From: Cytobacillus firmus DS1
Lineage (GTDB): Bacteria; Bacillota; Bacilli; Bacillales; Cytobacillaceae
DNA length: 64,000 nucleotides
Assembly: GCF_000565285.1 (NCBI RefSeq)
Contig: NZ_APVL01000007.1
Span: 186,001 to 250,000 of the forward strand
Reading direction: 5' to 3'
The notes beneath the pieces are model-generated. The model was not told the DNA's origin. It was given only the letters and a program-made list of their open reading frames with translations, and made no database searches. Of the stretch, positions 6,992-15,300 are shown piece by piece. The position numbers and the translations under genes are program-made. Position 1 is the stretch's first letter, and the number at the start of each line of letters is the position of its first letter.

Positions 6992-9956
6992 CGTAGATAC
7001 CCTCCTTTTTCAGCATTTCCGGAATGGAGATGAAGTCGTCCCGGCTCCATTTTTTCTCTGTTTCGACGCCAATATGCGGCTGCGGGTTGCCAAACCTGAA
7101 GTTGTGATGAGGAAGCGGTGAATCGCCGTCCCGTTCCAGCACTTCCATTTTCACCTGCATTTCCTTGTAGTTCGGCGTATGCGTAATTTTGTCATGATAG
7201 CTGCTGGTCAGCTTGTTGACTGCTCCCATTCCTTCTGTTGTATGCATCGGCAAATACAGTTCTTTTCCCTTAACCTGATCTGTCACCCACACTTTTACTT
7301 TGACTTGGCCGTAAGGGGAGGTGAGACGCACAAGACTGCCGGTTTTGATATTCCGTTCGTCTGCCAGCTCAGGAGAAACCTCCAGCCATAGCTCCGGCAC
7401 CTTATAGGAAATGCCTTCGGATTGATAGGTCATATTGCCTTCATGAAAGTGCTCCAGAATTCTTCCATTATTCAAATGAAGGTCATATTCCTCTCCGGCT
7501 TCAAAAGGCGGAGTCCAATCCACAGTAATTAAGCGGGCTTTTCCATCCGGAAAATGAAACTTTTCCTTGTAAAGCAATGGCGTATCAGTACCATCAGGAG
7601 CGACAGGCCAAACAAGGCTTTCCCAGTTTTCAAGCCGCTTGTAGCTGACGCCGGCAAAAACAGGCGAAAGCTTAGCAGCTTCATCCATGATTTCACCTGG
7701 GTCTTTATAATGCCAGTTTGCGCCAAGCTTGTTGGCAAGCTCCTGAAAGATGAGCCAATCCGGTTTGCTATCCCCAAGAGGCTCGAAAACTTTGTTGAAT
7801 CTTTGGATACGCCGCTCCGTATTTGTGAAGGTTCCGTCTTTTTCAAGGCTTGGCGCTGCCGGCAGAATCACATCCGCAAATTGGGCCGTCTTGGAAAAGA
7901 AAATATCCTGCACCACAAAGAAATCCAGTTTTTCAAAGGCTTCGTGAACATAATTGATATTCGAATCCACAAGTCCCATTTCTTCGCCAAAAAGATACAT
8001 CCCCTTTACTTTGCCAGCCTGGATGGCTTCTACAATCTGATGGTTGTTGAGACCAGGGTTTATTGGAAGTTCTGTGCCCCAGGCTTGTTCAAAGCGGGTG
8101 CGTATTTCGTCATTTTCAATTGGCTGATATCCCGGAAGCCAGGTAGGCATTGTCCCAAAATCACTCGCACCCTGCACGTTATTGTGACCGCGCAGAGGGT
8201 AGGCGCCCGCACCCGGCTTGCCAAAATTGCCTGTTACTAAAAGCAGGTTGCAAATCGCGGTGCTTGTATCTGTGCCGCCTAAGTGCTGGGTTACACCCAT
8301 GGCCCATAAAATGCATGTGCCTTCTGCAACATGAATCATCTCAGCCATTTTGATCAATGTTTCTTTTGCGATTCCGGTTTTTTCTTCCGCATATTCCAGC
8401 GTGAATTTTTCAAGGGACTTTTTGTATTCATCCACTTGATTCACACGCGTGTTAAGGAATTCACGGTCTTCCCAGCCCTGGTCAAAAAAGTATTTCGTTA
8501 CAGCCGAAAGCCATACAAGATCCGTGCCCGGTTTCGGATGGATATGCAAATCAGCCCGGTCCGCCAGATCATTTTTCCGAAGGTCGGCAACAATCAGCTT
8601 CTGGTCTGCCAATTTATGTGCCCGTTTAATTCGTGTTGCGAGAACAGGATGTGATTCTGCAGGGTTCGCTCCGACAACAATGATTAATTGAGAGCTTGCA
8701 ATATCCTTCATCGTACCGGAGTCCCCGCCAATGCCCACAGTGCGGATGAGCCCCATGGAGGCAGGTGTCTGACAGTATCGGGAACAATTATCAATATTGT
8801 TCGTTTTAAAAATAGCCCTGGCAAGCTTCTGGAACAGATAGTTTTCTTCGTTGGAACACTTGGAAGATGCGATAAAGCCGAGCGCATCCGGCCCATATTC
8901 TTCTTTTATGCCAGTGAATTTCTCTGCAATCAAAGAGAGAGCTTCATCCCATGTCGCTTCATAGAATTTTTCGCCTTTTCTGATTAGGGGCTTGTTGAGG
9001 CGCTCTTTGCTGTTTACAAAGCTCCAGCCGAATTTTCCTTTTACACAAGTTGAAATCCCATTAACAGGGGCTTCAGGCGACGGCTGGATTTTGAGAATTT
9101 CCCGGTCTTTCGTCCAAACCTCAAAGCTGCAGCCGACTCCGCAATATGTGCAGACCGTTTTGGTCCGCTTAATACGGGCTTCCCGCATCGCTGCCTCTAC
9201 ATTGGATATAGCAAAAATCTCTTTATAGCCAGGCTCAACTTCTTTCGTTAAATCAATCATCGGCTCAAGAAGAGGCTTTGGAATATTCGTGAGATAGCCG
9301 GCTTTGCCGAGCATCGATTTCTCCATTAATGCATTGCAGGGGCACACTGTCACACAATGCCCGCAGGATACGCAGGAGGATTCATTGATCGGCACATCAT
9401 TATCCCAAATCACACGCGGCTGCTCCCGGTCCCAGGAGATGCTCAGCACCTCGCTCACCTGCAGATCCTGGCATGCCTCCACACAGAGGCCGCAAAGGAT
9501 GCACTGATCCGGCTCATACCGGTAAAAGGGATTTGATGTGTCCTGAGGGTAGGGCTTTGGCTTAAATTCATACTTCTGATGCTCAATCTTAAAATGCTCA
9601 GCTGTATTATGCACTACACAATTTCCGTTATTGTTATCGCAAACCGTGCAATAAAGCTCATGATTTTTCAAAATGCGGGACATTCCCTCAAGCTGAGCTT
9701 CCTTGGCCAGCTCCGACACCGAACTTACTGTTAGATTTGGCTCGGCCATAGTCGCACAGGACCTTTTCAGTTCCCCATCAATTTCTACATAACACGTATC
9801 ACAAGTCTGGATGACGCCAACCCCTAAATCCGGCTGGGAAGAACAGATCCCCGGGAGAAAGTGATTATGATCCCGCGCCGCCTCAAAAATCGACTGACCC
9901 GGTTTTGCCTCGATCTCTTTCTCATCCAGGTAAAAAGTAAATTTTCCACCGTCCAT
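6966..9956 (-). CDS. fdhF: formate dehydrogenase alpha subunit (Mo/W-bisMGD, Fe-S rich)
   Basis: Oxidises formate to CO2 and passes electrons through several Fe-S clusters. The 996 residues hold, in order: a 2Fe-2S ferredoxin domain (Cys 38, 52, 55, 67), a NuoG-like His/Cys3 segment (HELYCTVCDNNNGNC), two 4Fe-4S motifs (CILCGLCVEACQ and CVSCGHCVTVCP), then the molybdopterin oxidoreductase domain beginning with CTYCGVGC and ending in a dinucleotide-binding domain. The active-site ligand is Cys in NCSRYCQTP, where E. coli FdhF has selenocysteine; the next residue is Gln instead of His. ATG 9956 has GGTGG six bases upstream and is preferred to ATG 9977. Related to B. subtilis YrhE and YjgC. Confidence 0.92.
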   Translation of the reverse strand: MDGGKFTFYLDEKEIEAKPGQSIFEAARDHNHFLPGICSSQPDLGVGVIQTCDTCYVEIDGELKRSCATMAEPNLTVSSVSELAKEAQLEGMSRILKNHELYCTVCDNNNGNCVVHNTAEHFKIEHQKYEFKPKPYPQDTSNPFYRYEPDQCILCGLCVEACQDLQVSEVLSISWDREQPRVIWDNDVPINESSCVSCGHCVTVCPCNALMEKSMLGKAGYLTNIPKPLLEPMIDLTKEVEPGYKEIFAISNVEAAMREARIKRTKTVCTYCGVGCSFEVWTKDREILKIQPSPEAPVNGISTCVKGKFGWSFVNSKERLNKPLIRKGEKFYEATWDEALSLIAEKFTGIKEEYGPDALGFIASSKCSNEENYLFQKLARAIFKTNNIDNCSRYCQTPASMGLIRTVGIGGDSGTMKDIASSQLIIVVGANPAESHPVLATRIKRAHKLADQKLIVADLRKNDLADRADLHIHPKPGTDLVWLSAVTKYFFDQGWEDREFLNTRVNQVDEYKKSLEKFTLEYAEEKTGIAKETLIKMAEMIHVAEGTCILWAMGVTQHLGGTDTSTAICNLLLVTGNFGKPGAGAYPLRGHNNVQGASDFGTMPTWLPGYQPIENDEIRTRFEQAWGTELPINPGLNNHQIVEAIQAGKVKGMYLFGEEMGLVDSNINYVHEAFEKLDFFVVQDIFFSKTAQFADVILPAAPSLEKDGTFTNTERRIQRFNKVFEPLGDSKPDWLIFQELANKLGANWHYKDPGEIMDEAAKLSPVFAGVSYKRLENWESLVWPVAPDGTDTPLLYKEKFHFPDGKARLITVDWTPPFEAGEEYDLHLNNGRILEHFHEGNMTYQSEGISYKVPELWLEVSPELADERNIKTGSLVRLTSPYGQVKVKVWVTDQVKGKELYLPMHTTEGMGAVNKLTSSYHDKITHTPNYKEMQVKMEVLERDGDSPLPHHNFRFGNPQPHIGVETEKKWSRDDFISIPEMLKKEGIYDGESDQAN

Positions 9957-10054
9957 ACTGCACCACCGCCTATTCATTCGTTCTATTTAAAAAGTATTTG
10001 TTAAAAGTGGGAAATGTATTACAAAATGGGCTAAATTGGCAGGGGGAAATACAT

Positions 10055-10129
10055 ATGAGCCCACTTTTGAAGAGTGAGGAGAAAACGGTCGCCATGGAGC
10101 ACTTAAAAGAACACTTAAAAATAATATAA
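10055..10129 (+). CDS. possible 24-residue small ORF upstream of fdhF
   Basis: ATG at 10055 is eight bases after AGGGGG and starts a 24-residue charged, helical frame (begins MSPLLKSEEKTVAMEHLKEH). It reads away from fdhF. Only the ribosome binding site supports it; it could be a chance frame. Confidence 0.25.
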   Translation: MSPLLKSEEKTVAMEHLKEHLKII

Positions 10130-10158
10130 TGATTATATTCTAAGACTGAGCATGCCCA

Positions 10159-10187
10159 TTGAAAAATCCGCCGGCATCCGTTAATAT
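10159..10187 (+). promoter_or_regulatory. sigma-A promoter of a small transcript
   Basis: TTGAAA (10159-10164), 17-base spacer, TAATAT (10182-10187). It drives a transcript of about 240 bases that ends at the terminator 10401-10430. The region 9957-10158 holds the fdhF upstream region and nothing else I can name. Confidence 0.6.
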
Positions 10188-10310
10188 ATAAATACAAGCT
10201 GCATTGTTCGTAATCATAATAAAGTTTTAACCTTTAAGCTGTAACAGGGAGTTTTACATTGAAACGGGAATGACAGGCCTCCGTCTATATGACAAGGAGG
10301 ACAGGCAGGA

Positions 10311-10397
10311 ATGTTTCTGCGAACACCCACTTTGAGGAGTGGTGGTTTAAAACTTTCTTATCATTATTTACGGCAATGGCGGCTGTACATACTGTAA
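10311..10397 (+). CDS. 28-residue basic small protein in its own transcription unit
   Basis: ATG at 10311 follows AAGGAGG by ten bases and opens a 28-residue frame (begins MFLRTPTLRSGGLKLSY, ends WRLYIL), very basic and aromatic. The stop is three bases before the terminator stem, so promoter, sORF and terminator form a compact cassette. The 5' part of the transcript (about 10195-10310) can fold: AAAGTTTTAACC (10221-10232) can pair with GGTTTAAAACTTT (within the ORF), and CCTCC pairs with GGAGG over the ribosome binding site. That suggests either regulated translation or a structured regulatory RNA. No family recognised. Confidence 0.45.
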   Translation: MFLRTPTLRSGGLKLSYHYLRQWRLYIL

Positions 10398-10400
10398 TTA

Positions 10401-10430
10401 AACCAGTTCCCAATGGGAGCTGGTTTTTTT
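10401..10430 (+). terminator. intrinsic terminator of the small transcript
   Basis: AACCAGTTCC / GGGAGCTGGTT stem-loop followed by seven T. Confidence 0.9.
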
Positions 10431-10463
10431 GCGTTTAGAAATCAAAATTCTGGTTAAACCAAG

Positions 10464-10517
10464 ATAAAGTGAAACTTCAATCAGTGGGGGTCTTACTGCC
10501 AGTTAAACTGCGATAAA
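10464..10517 (+). repeat. dispersed repeat A, short (deleted) copy
   Basis: 54-base derivative of the repeat at 19144, 49850 and 57261. It joins the first ~30 bases of the element directly to its last ~30 bases. The junction is the nonamer AGTGGGGGT, which occurs near both ends of the full element, so the interior was probably lost by recombination between these direct repeats. Confidence 0.85.
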
Positions 10518-10542
10518 CGGCACATGAACAGGAGATGGAATA

Positions 10543-10683
10543 ATGAAGGAAGTTACGGAAAAAAGATATTGCGAAGTCTGCGGAAAAGAAACGGTCCACA
10601 TCGCCAGGGAAGATGCACTGGAAATCGAATACATCTGTAAGGAATGCAATCATGAGGAAGACATTATTAAATCCTTTTTCTAA
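10543..10683 (+). CDS. small Cys4 zinc-ribbon-like protein
   Basis: A 46-residue protein with CEVC (residues 10-13) and CKEC (32-35) and an acidic middle, resembling the 42-residue protein at 6123. ATG 10543 has CAGGAG upstream. The spacing of the two CxxC pairs suggests a zinc knuckle. It lies directly after the short repeat A copy and before the mhq promoter. Function unknown; such proteins may bind metal, nucleic acid or a partner protein. Confidence 0.65.
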   Translation: MKEVTEKRYCEVCGKETVHIAREDALEIEYICKECNHEEDIIKSFF

Positions 10684-10697
10684 GGCCCCAGGTAATA

Positions 10698-10749
10698 TTG
10701 ACAACAGCAATATACCGTGATAAAGTAAAATTATCTCGAATTAAAGATA
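10698..10749 (+). promoter_or_regulatory. promoter with MhqR-type operator
   Basis: TTGACA (10698-10703), 17-base spacer, TAAAGT (10721-10726), then TATCTCGAATTAAAGATA at 10732-10749 over the expected start site. The latter matches the B. subtilis MhqR box (TATCTcgaattcgAGATA). MhqR is a MarR-type repressor that responds to quinones and catechols. Confidence 0.75.
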
Positions 10750-10788
10750 TTTTATTTTAAGATAGTTAACAAAGGGGAGGAAGTCCAC

Positions 10789-11766
10789 TTGAATCAATTA
10801 AAAGGCATTCATCATGTTACAGCCATCACAAGCAGTGCAGAAAAAAATTATGAGTTTTTCACATATACATTAGGAATGCGTTTAGTAAAGAAGACCGTCA
10901 ATCAGGATGATATTCAAACGTATCACTTATTTTTTGCAGATGATACAGGAAGTCCGGGAACGGATATGACATTTTTTGATTTTCCAGGGATTCCGAAGGG
11001 CTCTCACGGAACAGACGAAATTTCGAAAACCTCCTTCCGGGTTCCGACAGATGAAGCGCTCGAATATTGGGTAAAGCGGTTTGACCGCTTAGAGGTCCCT
11101 CATTCAGGCATTCAGGAGCAGTTTGGCAAGAAAACTCTGTCATTCACAGATTTCGATGATCAAAAATACCAATTGATTTCGGATGAAGCCAATAAAGGAG
11201 TTCCATCCGGAATACCATGGCAGAAAGGGCCAATCCCGCTCGAATATGCGATCACCGGTCTGGGACCGCTATTTGTAAGGGTTGCTCAATTTGATTACTT
11301 TAAGGAAATGATGGAAAAAGTGCTGCACTTTAAGGAAATAGCTCAAGAAGGAGATTTCCATTTATTCGAAGTGGGTGAAGGCGGTAATGGGGCACAGGTG
11401 GTAGTGGAATATAACCCATCTCTTCCTCAAGCGCGCCAGGGCTACGGAACCGTTCATCACGCTGCATTCCGCGTGGAAGATAAATCTGTTCTCGAGGAAT
11501 GGGATCAGCATTTGAGAGGCTTTGGTTTCCAGACTTCAGGGTTTGTCGACCGCTTCTTCTTCGGTTCTTTATACTCCCGGGTTGCTCCGCAGATTTTATT
11601 TGAATTCGCAACGGATGGACCTGGATTCATGGGTGACGAGCCTTATGAAACACTTGGGGAAAAGCTGTCACTGCCGCCTTTCCTTGAGCCGAAAAGGGAC
11701 CAAATCGAAAGCTATGTCCGTCCGATCGATACAGTAAGAAGCACAAAGGATTTTGTAAAAGAATAA
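10789..11766 (+). CDS. mhqO: MhqO-type ring-cleaving dioxygenase (VOC fold)
   Basis: A 325-residue type I extradiol dioxygenase-like protein with two vicinal-oxygen-chelate halves. The first starts GIHHVTAITSSAEKNYEFF; the second runs from about 150 with VHHAAFRV and ends with ILFEFATDGPGF, giving the metal ligands His, His and Glu of the family. In Bacillus these proteins (MhqA, MhqE, MhqO) protect against hydroquinones and catechols. TTG start with GGGGAGG eight bases upstream. The MhqR-type operator at 10732 indicates induction by quinone-like electrophiles. The mhqR gene is not in the window. Confidence 0.88.
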   Translation: MNQLKGIHHVTAITSSAEKNYEFFTYTLGMRLVKKTVNQDDIQTYHLFFADDTGSPGTDMTFFDFPGIPKGSHGTDEISKTSFRVPTDEALEYWVKRFDRLEVPHSGIQEQFGKKTLSFTDFDDQKYQLISDEANKGVPSGIPWQKGPIPLEYAITGLGPLFVRVAQFDYFKEMMEKVLHFKEIAQEGDFHLFEVGEGGNGAQVVVEYNPSLPQARQGYGTVHHAAFRVEDKSVLEEWDQHLRGFGFQTSGFVDRFFFGSLYSRVAPQILFEFATDGPGFMGDEPYETLGEKLSLPPFLEPKRDQIESYVRPIDTVRSTKDFVKE

Positions 11767-11773
11767 CCATGCC

Positions 11774-11828
11774 AAAGGCACCTGTCAGTCCACTGCTTTA
11801 ACGCGGTGGGGGACAGGTGCCTTTTTTT
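11774..11828 (+). terminator. intrinsic terminator after mhqO
   Basis: AAAGGCACCTGTC / GACAGGTGCCTTT long stem with about 25 bases of loop and a T run. Confidence 0.85.
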
Positions 11829-11874
11829 AGGGTATAATGGAGGTTATTCATTATAAAAGTAGGAGCAGAGGGCA

Positions 11875-13113
11875 GTGGAGAAACATAACAGCAAATACAG
11901 GTGGCTCGTCTTTGGCGCGGTTTTATTTACATACTTTTTGATTGTGAGCCAAAGGACAGCACCTGGTCTAATTACTGATCAATTAATGAAGGAGTTCGGC
12001 GTGACAGCTGCGGCCATTGGGCTTCTGACGAGCATCCAATTTTTTGCCTATGCGAGCCTGCAGGTCCCCATTGGAATATTATCCGACCGTTTTGGCCCTA
12101 ATGTATTTTTAATTGCCGGAACTCTTCTAAACGGAATAGGGACGTTATTATTCAGTTTTGCCGCGAATGAATACATCCTTTTCGCAGCCAGGATGCTGGT
12201 CGGAATAGGTGATGCGACGATTTGGATTAATGTTGTCATCATTTTAGGCAGATGGTTTAAGGTAAATGAATTTGTGAAGCTGCTTGGCTTTGCAGGCATG
12301 TCCGGAAGCTTTGGATTTTTGCTCGCGACTGTGCCATTTTCCAATTGGATTTCCATATGGGGGTGGCGCATTCCGTTTTTGGCAGTCGGAATTATTTTGA
12401 CCATCCTTGCCGTATTGCTATATATCATTTTAATCTGGCAGCCTTCACGAATGGGTATGGAGCCTAAAAAAACCAAAGATAAGAAAGAGCCAAAAGAAAA
12501 AACAGCAAGCATATTAAAGAGAATTTTTTCTGATCGTCAGGCTTGGGCCACGTTCTTCTGTCATTTTGGCCTGGTCGGCACTTATGTTGGTTTCATCGGA
12601 TCGTGGGCTGTTCCGTATGGCATGGACATATATGGCCTGAGCCGTTCGGATTCCAGCCAGCTTGTTATGATCGGATTATTTGGTGCCATTATTGGTGCTC
12701 CCTTAATGAGCTTTATATCTGGCCGGATGGGCAGCATCAAACGTCCTTATCTTTTTGCCCACTCAATCGCAGTCCTTGGATGGGCAGCTTTTCTATTATT
12801 TCAGGGTAAGCCTCCATACCCGCTCCTGATTGTTCTTTTCCTGATCATGGGCTATGGAAATGGAGCAAGTACGCTGACGTTCGCGATTGTCAGAAAATCA
12901 TTTGACATTCGGGATGTAGGTGTCGTTTCAGGATTTGCCAACACCGGAGGCTTTCTGAGCGCAGTTCTGCTGCCATTTATATTCGGAAAAGTATTAGATA
13001 CATTTGAAGCAGGCTACCAGTACGGATTTATTATTCCGGTCATCTTTTCACTGATAGGACTCATGGGAGCTGGGTTAATAAAGGAAAAAGAACGCGCTCG
13101 GGCTGCAAATTAG
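11875..13113 (+). CDS. MFS transporter
   Basis: A 412-residue major facilitator with 12 predicted helices. Motif A appears as GILSDRFGPNVFL (about 63-75). A Lys-rich cytoplasmic loop (about 199-217, many KKxK) separates the two six-helix halves. The overall pattern, including TAPGLITDQLMKEFGVTAAA near the start, resembles anion:cation symporter or NNP/hexuronate-type MFS carriers of Bacillus. GTG start at 11875 with AGGAG upstream. Single gene between two terminators; substrate unknown. Confidence 0.82.
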   Translation: MEKHNSKYRWLVFGAVLFTYFLIVSQRTAPGLITDQLMKEFGVTAAAIGLLTSIQFFAYASLQVPIGILSDRFGPNVFLIAGTLLNGIGTLLFSFAANEYILFAARMLVGIGDATIWINVVIILGRWFKVNEFVKLLGFAGMSGSFGFLLATVPFSNWISIWGWRIPFLAVGIILTILAVLLYIILIWQPSRMGMEPKKTKDKKEPKEKTASILKRIFSDRQAWATFFCHFGLVGTYVGFIGSWAVPYGMDIYGLSRSDSSQLVMIGLFGAIIGAPLMSFISGRMGSIKRPYLFAHSIAVLGWAAFLLFQGKPPYPLLIVLFLIMGYGNGASTLTFAIVRKSFDIRDVGVVSGFANTGGFLSAVLLPFIFGKVLDTFEAGYQYGFIIPVIFSLIGLMGAGLIKEKERARAAN

Positions 13114-13114
13114 C

Positions 13115-13148
13115 AAGGAGGCTGACAATTGCGTCAGCCTCCTTATTC
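13115..13148 (+). terminator. intrinsic terminator after the MFS gene
   Basis: Perfect AAGGAGGCTGAC / GTCAGCCTCCTT hairpin with a six-base loop and a T-rich tail. Confidence 0.9.
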
Positions 13149-13200
13149 TTTTATTCAAAAACAGCCGGGAATGCAAAAAAATAAATTTTCTGAAAATAGA

Positions 13201-13257
13201 TTGATTAATTTCTGAGATTGTTTATACTAAACTTGTAACATACCGACCGGTCAGTTA
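13201..13257 (+). promoter_or_regulatory. promoter and TetR-type operator of the acyl-CoA operon
   Basis: TTGATT (13201-13206), 16-base spacer, TATACT (13223-13228), followed by the imperfect palindrome ATACCGACCGGTCAGTTA at 13240-13257. A matching site (17802-17819) precedes the second operon. The TetR gene at 16966 in between is the probable regulator. Confidence 0.7.
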
Positions 13258-13276
13258 GTGGAGGAGGGACAGAAAT

Positions 13277-14485
13277 TTGGATTTCTCATACACACCAAAA
13301 GTGCGGCAGCTCATAAGGAAATTACATTTGTTTATGGAAGAAAGCGTTTATCCGAACGAAGCTTTATATGAACAGCAATTGAATGAACAGGAAAACCGCT
13401 GGAGTGCTATTCCGCCGATTATGGAAGAGCTGAAAAACAAAGCAAAAGAAGCTGGATTATGGAATCTGTTTTTACCGGATAGCGACTATGGTGCAGGCCT
13501 TACAAATGTTGAATATGCGCCGCTTTGCGAAATAATGGGGCGTTCAATAATCGCACCGGAAATCTTTAATTGCAATGCACCTGATACCGGAAACATGGAA
13601 GTGCTCGCAAGATACGGCACGGAGCAGCAGAAGAATGAGTGGCTGAAGCCGCTTTTAGAAGGGGAAATCCGATCCTGCTTTTCGATGACAGAGCCGGATG
13701 TGGCTTCCTCTGATGCCACAAATATTGAAGCGCGAATTGAAAAACAAGGTGCGGAGTATGTCATCAATGGTCGGAAGTGGTGGTCTTCCGGTGCGGGAGA
13801 TCCGAGGTGCCGGATAGCGATCGTTATGGGAAAAACCGATCCGGACGCCAGCCGTCATGAACAGCAATCGATGATTCTCGTTCCTATGGATACCCCTGGA
13901 GTGAAAATAGAGAGGATGCTGCCGGTGTTTGGCTATGATCACGCTCCCCATGGTCATGCTGAAATTACATACGAGAATGTCAGAGTTCCGGCTGAAAATA
14001 TCATTTGGGGAGATGGAAAAGGGTTTGCCATTGCACAGGGCAGGCTTGGTCCGGGGCGCATCCATCATTGCATGAGGCTGATCGGGGCGGCAGAGCGTGC
14101 TCTTGAAGAATTATGTAAGCGTGTACAAAATCGCGTTGCCTTTAGAAAACCGCTCGCAAGCCAGGGAGTCATCCGTGAATGGATAGCCGATTCCCGGATT
14201 GAAATTGAACAGGCAAGACTATTAACGCTTAAAGCGGCCCATATGATGGATACAGCCGGCAACAAAGCGGCAAAAACCGAGATTGCTATGATTAAGGTTG
14301 TGGCGCCATCCATGGCCCTTAAGGTGATTGACCGGGCAATCCAGGCGTTTGGAGCAGCAGGAGTGAGTGAGGATGTTCCGCTTGCCGCATTGTGGGCAAA
14401 TGCCAGAACGCTGAGATTGGCAGATGGGCCTGATGAAGTACACCGGGCACAGGTTGCTAAGCTTGAATTGAAAAAATACCAATAG
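13277..14485 (+). CDS. acyl-CoA dehydrogenase of the ACAD10/ACAD11 type
   Basis: A 402-residue FAD-dependent acyl-CoA dehydrogenase. It has the usual helical N-domain, beta middle domain with [17 protein letters not shown], and C-terminal helical domain. The C-terminus [13 protein letters not shown] (from about residue 382) is characteristic of the ACAD10/11 group, including its bacterial relatives, rather than of classical short/medium-chain enzymes. ACAD10/11 enzymes work with a fused or neighbouring APH-type kinase on 4-phosphoryloxyacyl-CoA. Here the kinase is encoded separately at 19314. TTG start 13277 has GGAGGAGGG upstream. First gene of an operon with SDR, ligase and TetR. Confidence 0.87.
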   Translation: MDFSYTPKVRQLIRKLHLFMEESVYPNEALYEQQLNEQENRWSAIPPIMEELKNKAKEAGLWNLFLPDSDYGAGLTNVEYAPLCEIMGRSIIAPEIFNCNAPDTGNMEVLARYGTEQQKNEWLKPLLEGEIRSCFSMTEPDVASSDATNIEARIEKQGAEYVINGRKWWSSGAGDPRCRIAIVMGKTDPDASRHEQQSMILVPMDTPGVKIERMLPVFGYDHAPHGHAEITYENVRVPAENIIWGDGKGFAIAQGRLGPGRIHHCMRLIGAAERALEELCKRVQNRVAFRKPLASQGVIREWIADSRIEIEQARLLTLKAAHMMDTAGNKAAKTEIAMIKVVAPSMALKVIDRAIQAFGAAGVSEDVPLAALWANARTLRLADGPDEVHRAQVAKLELKKYQ

Positions 14486-14499
14486 GAGCTGAAAAATTC

Positions 14500-15273
14500 A
14501 TGAATGTGATGGAACTATTTGACCTGACCGGGAAGACTGCACTGATTACCGGAGGCGGGCGTGGGCTGGGTGCCCAGATTGCTGAAGGCTTAGCCGAGGC
14601 AGGGGCAAATGTCGTACTTTGTTCAAGAAAGGTGGAGGCATGTCAGGAAACCGCTGACCGCCTTGCAGCACTTGGTGTGAAAACATTAGCGCTTCCCTGT
14701 GACATCAGCAAACAGGAAGATGTCCGGAAAGTGGTTGAAGAAACGGTTAAGGAATTTGGAGCTATCGATATTCTTGTCAACAACAGCGGGGCCACTTGGG
14801 GAGCCCCCGCCGAGGAGATGCCGCTTGAAGCCTGGCAAAAAGTCATCAATGTAAATGTGACAGGGACGTTTCTAATGAGCCAGGCTGCAGGCAAGGTCAT
14901 GATCGGGCAAGGGGCAGGAAAAATCATTAATATTGCCTCTGTTGCCGGACTTGGGGGCACTGACCCCCGGGTGATGGATACAATCGGCTATAACACCAGC
15001 AAAGGGGCCGTCATCACGATGACAAAGGATCTGGCAGTAAAATGGGGCAGATACAATATTAATGTGAATGCCATCGCGCCAGGCTTTTTTCCTACTAAAA
15101 TGTCATCAGCGATTATGGAGCAGGGAAGAAACCCCATTCTGGAGGCAACACCTCTCCGACGCTTCGGTTCTGAGGATGATCTGAAAGGGGCCGCTTTGTT
15201 TCTGGCTTCCAATGCTTCAAATTATGTAACAGGAGACGTATTAATTGTGGATGGCGGAACACACGCCATGTAA
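14500..15273 (+). CDS. short-chain dehydrogenase/reductase (SDR)
   Basis: A 257-residue classical SDR: TGGGRGLG for NAD(P) binding (about 17-24), NNSG (about 93-96), IASVAG with the catalytic Ser and YNTSK with catalytic Tyr and Lys (about 164-168). It resembles 3-oxoacyl reductase and 3-hydroxybutyrate dehydrogenase-type enzymes. Located 14 bases after the ACAD gene and 27 before the ligase start. In the pathway suggested here it could interconvert keto- and hydroxyacyl-CoA. ATG 14500 has AGGAG 11 bases upstream; nearby GTG/ATG codons are possible alternatives. Confidence 0.87.
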   Translation: MNVMELFDLTGKTALITGGGRGLGAQIAEGLAEAGANVVLCSRKVEACQETADRLAALGVKTLALPCDISKQEDVRKVVEETVKEFGAIDILVNNSGATWGAPAEEMPLEAWQKVINVNVTGTFLMSQAAGKVMIGQGAGKIINIASVAGLGGTDPRVMDTIGYNTSKGAVITMTKDLAVKWGRYNINVNAIAPGFFPTKMSSAIMEQGRNPILEATPLRRFGSEDDLKGAALFLASNASNYVTGDVLIVDGGTHAM

Positions 15274-15300
15274 AATGAGCAAATTTTGGAGGGGATTATT

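Noticed and set aside
10195..10400. Known riboswitch or 6S RNA
   Set aside because: I compared the leader with remembered consensus features of 6S, SRP, T-box, S-box, ykkC, yybP and Moco RNAs and saw no convincing match; kept only as an unassigned structured transcript.
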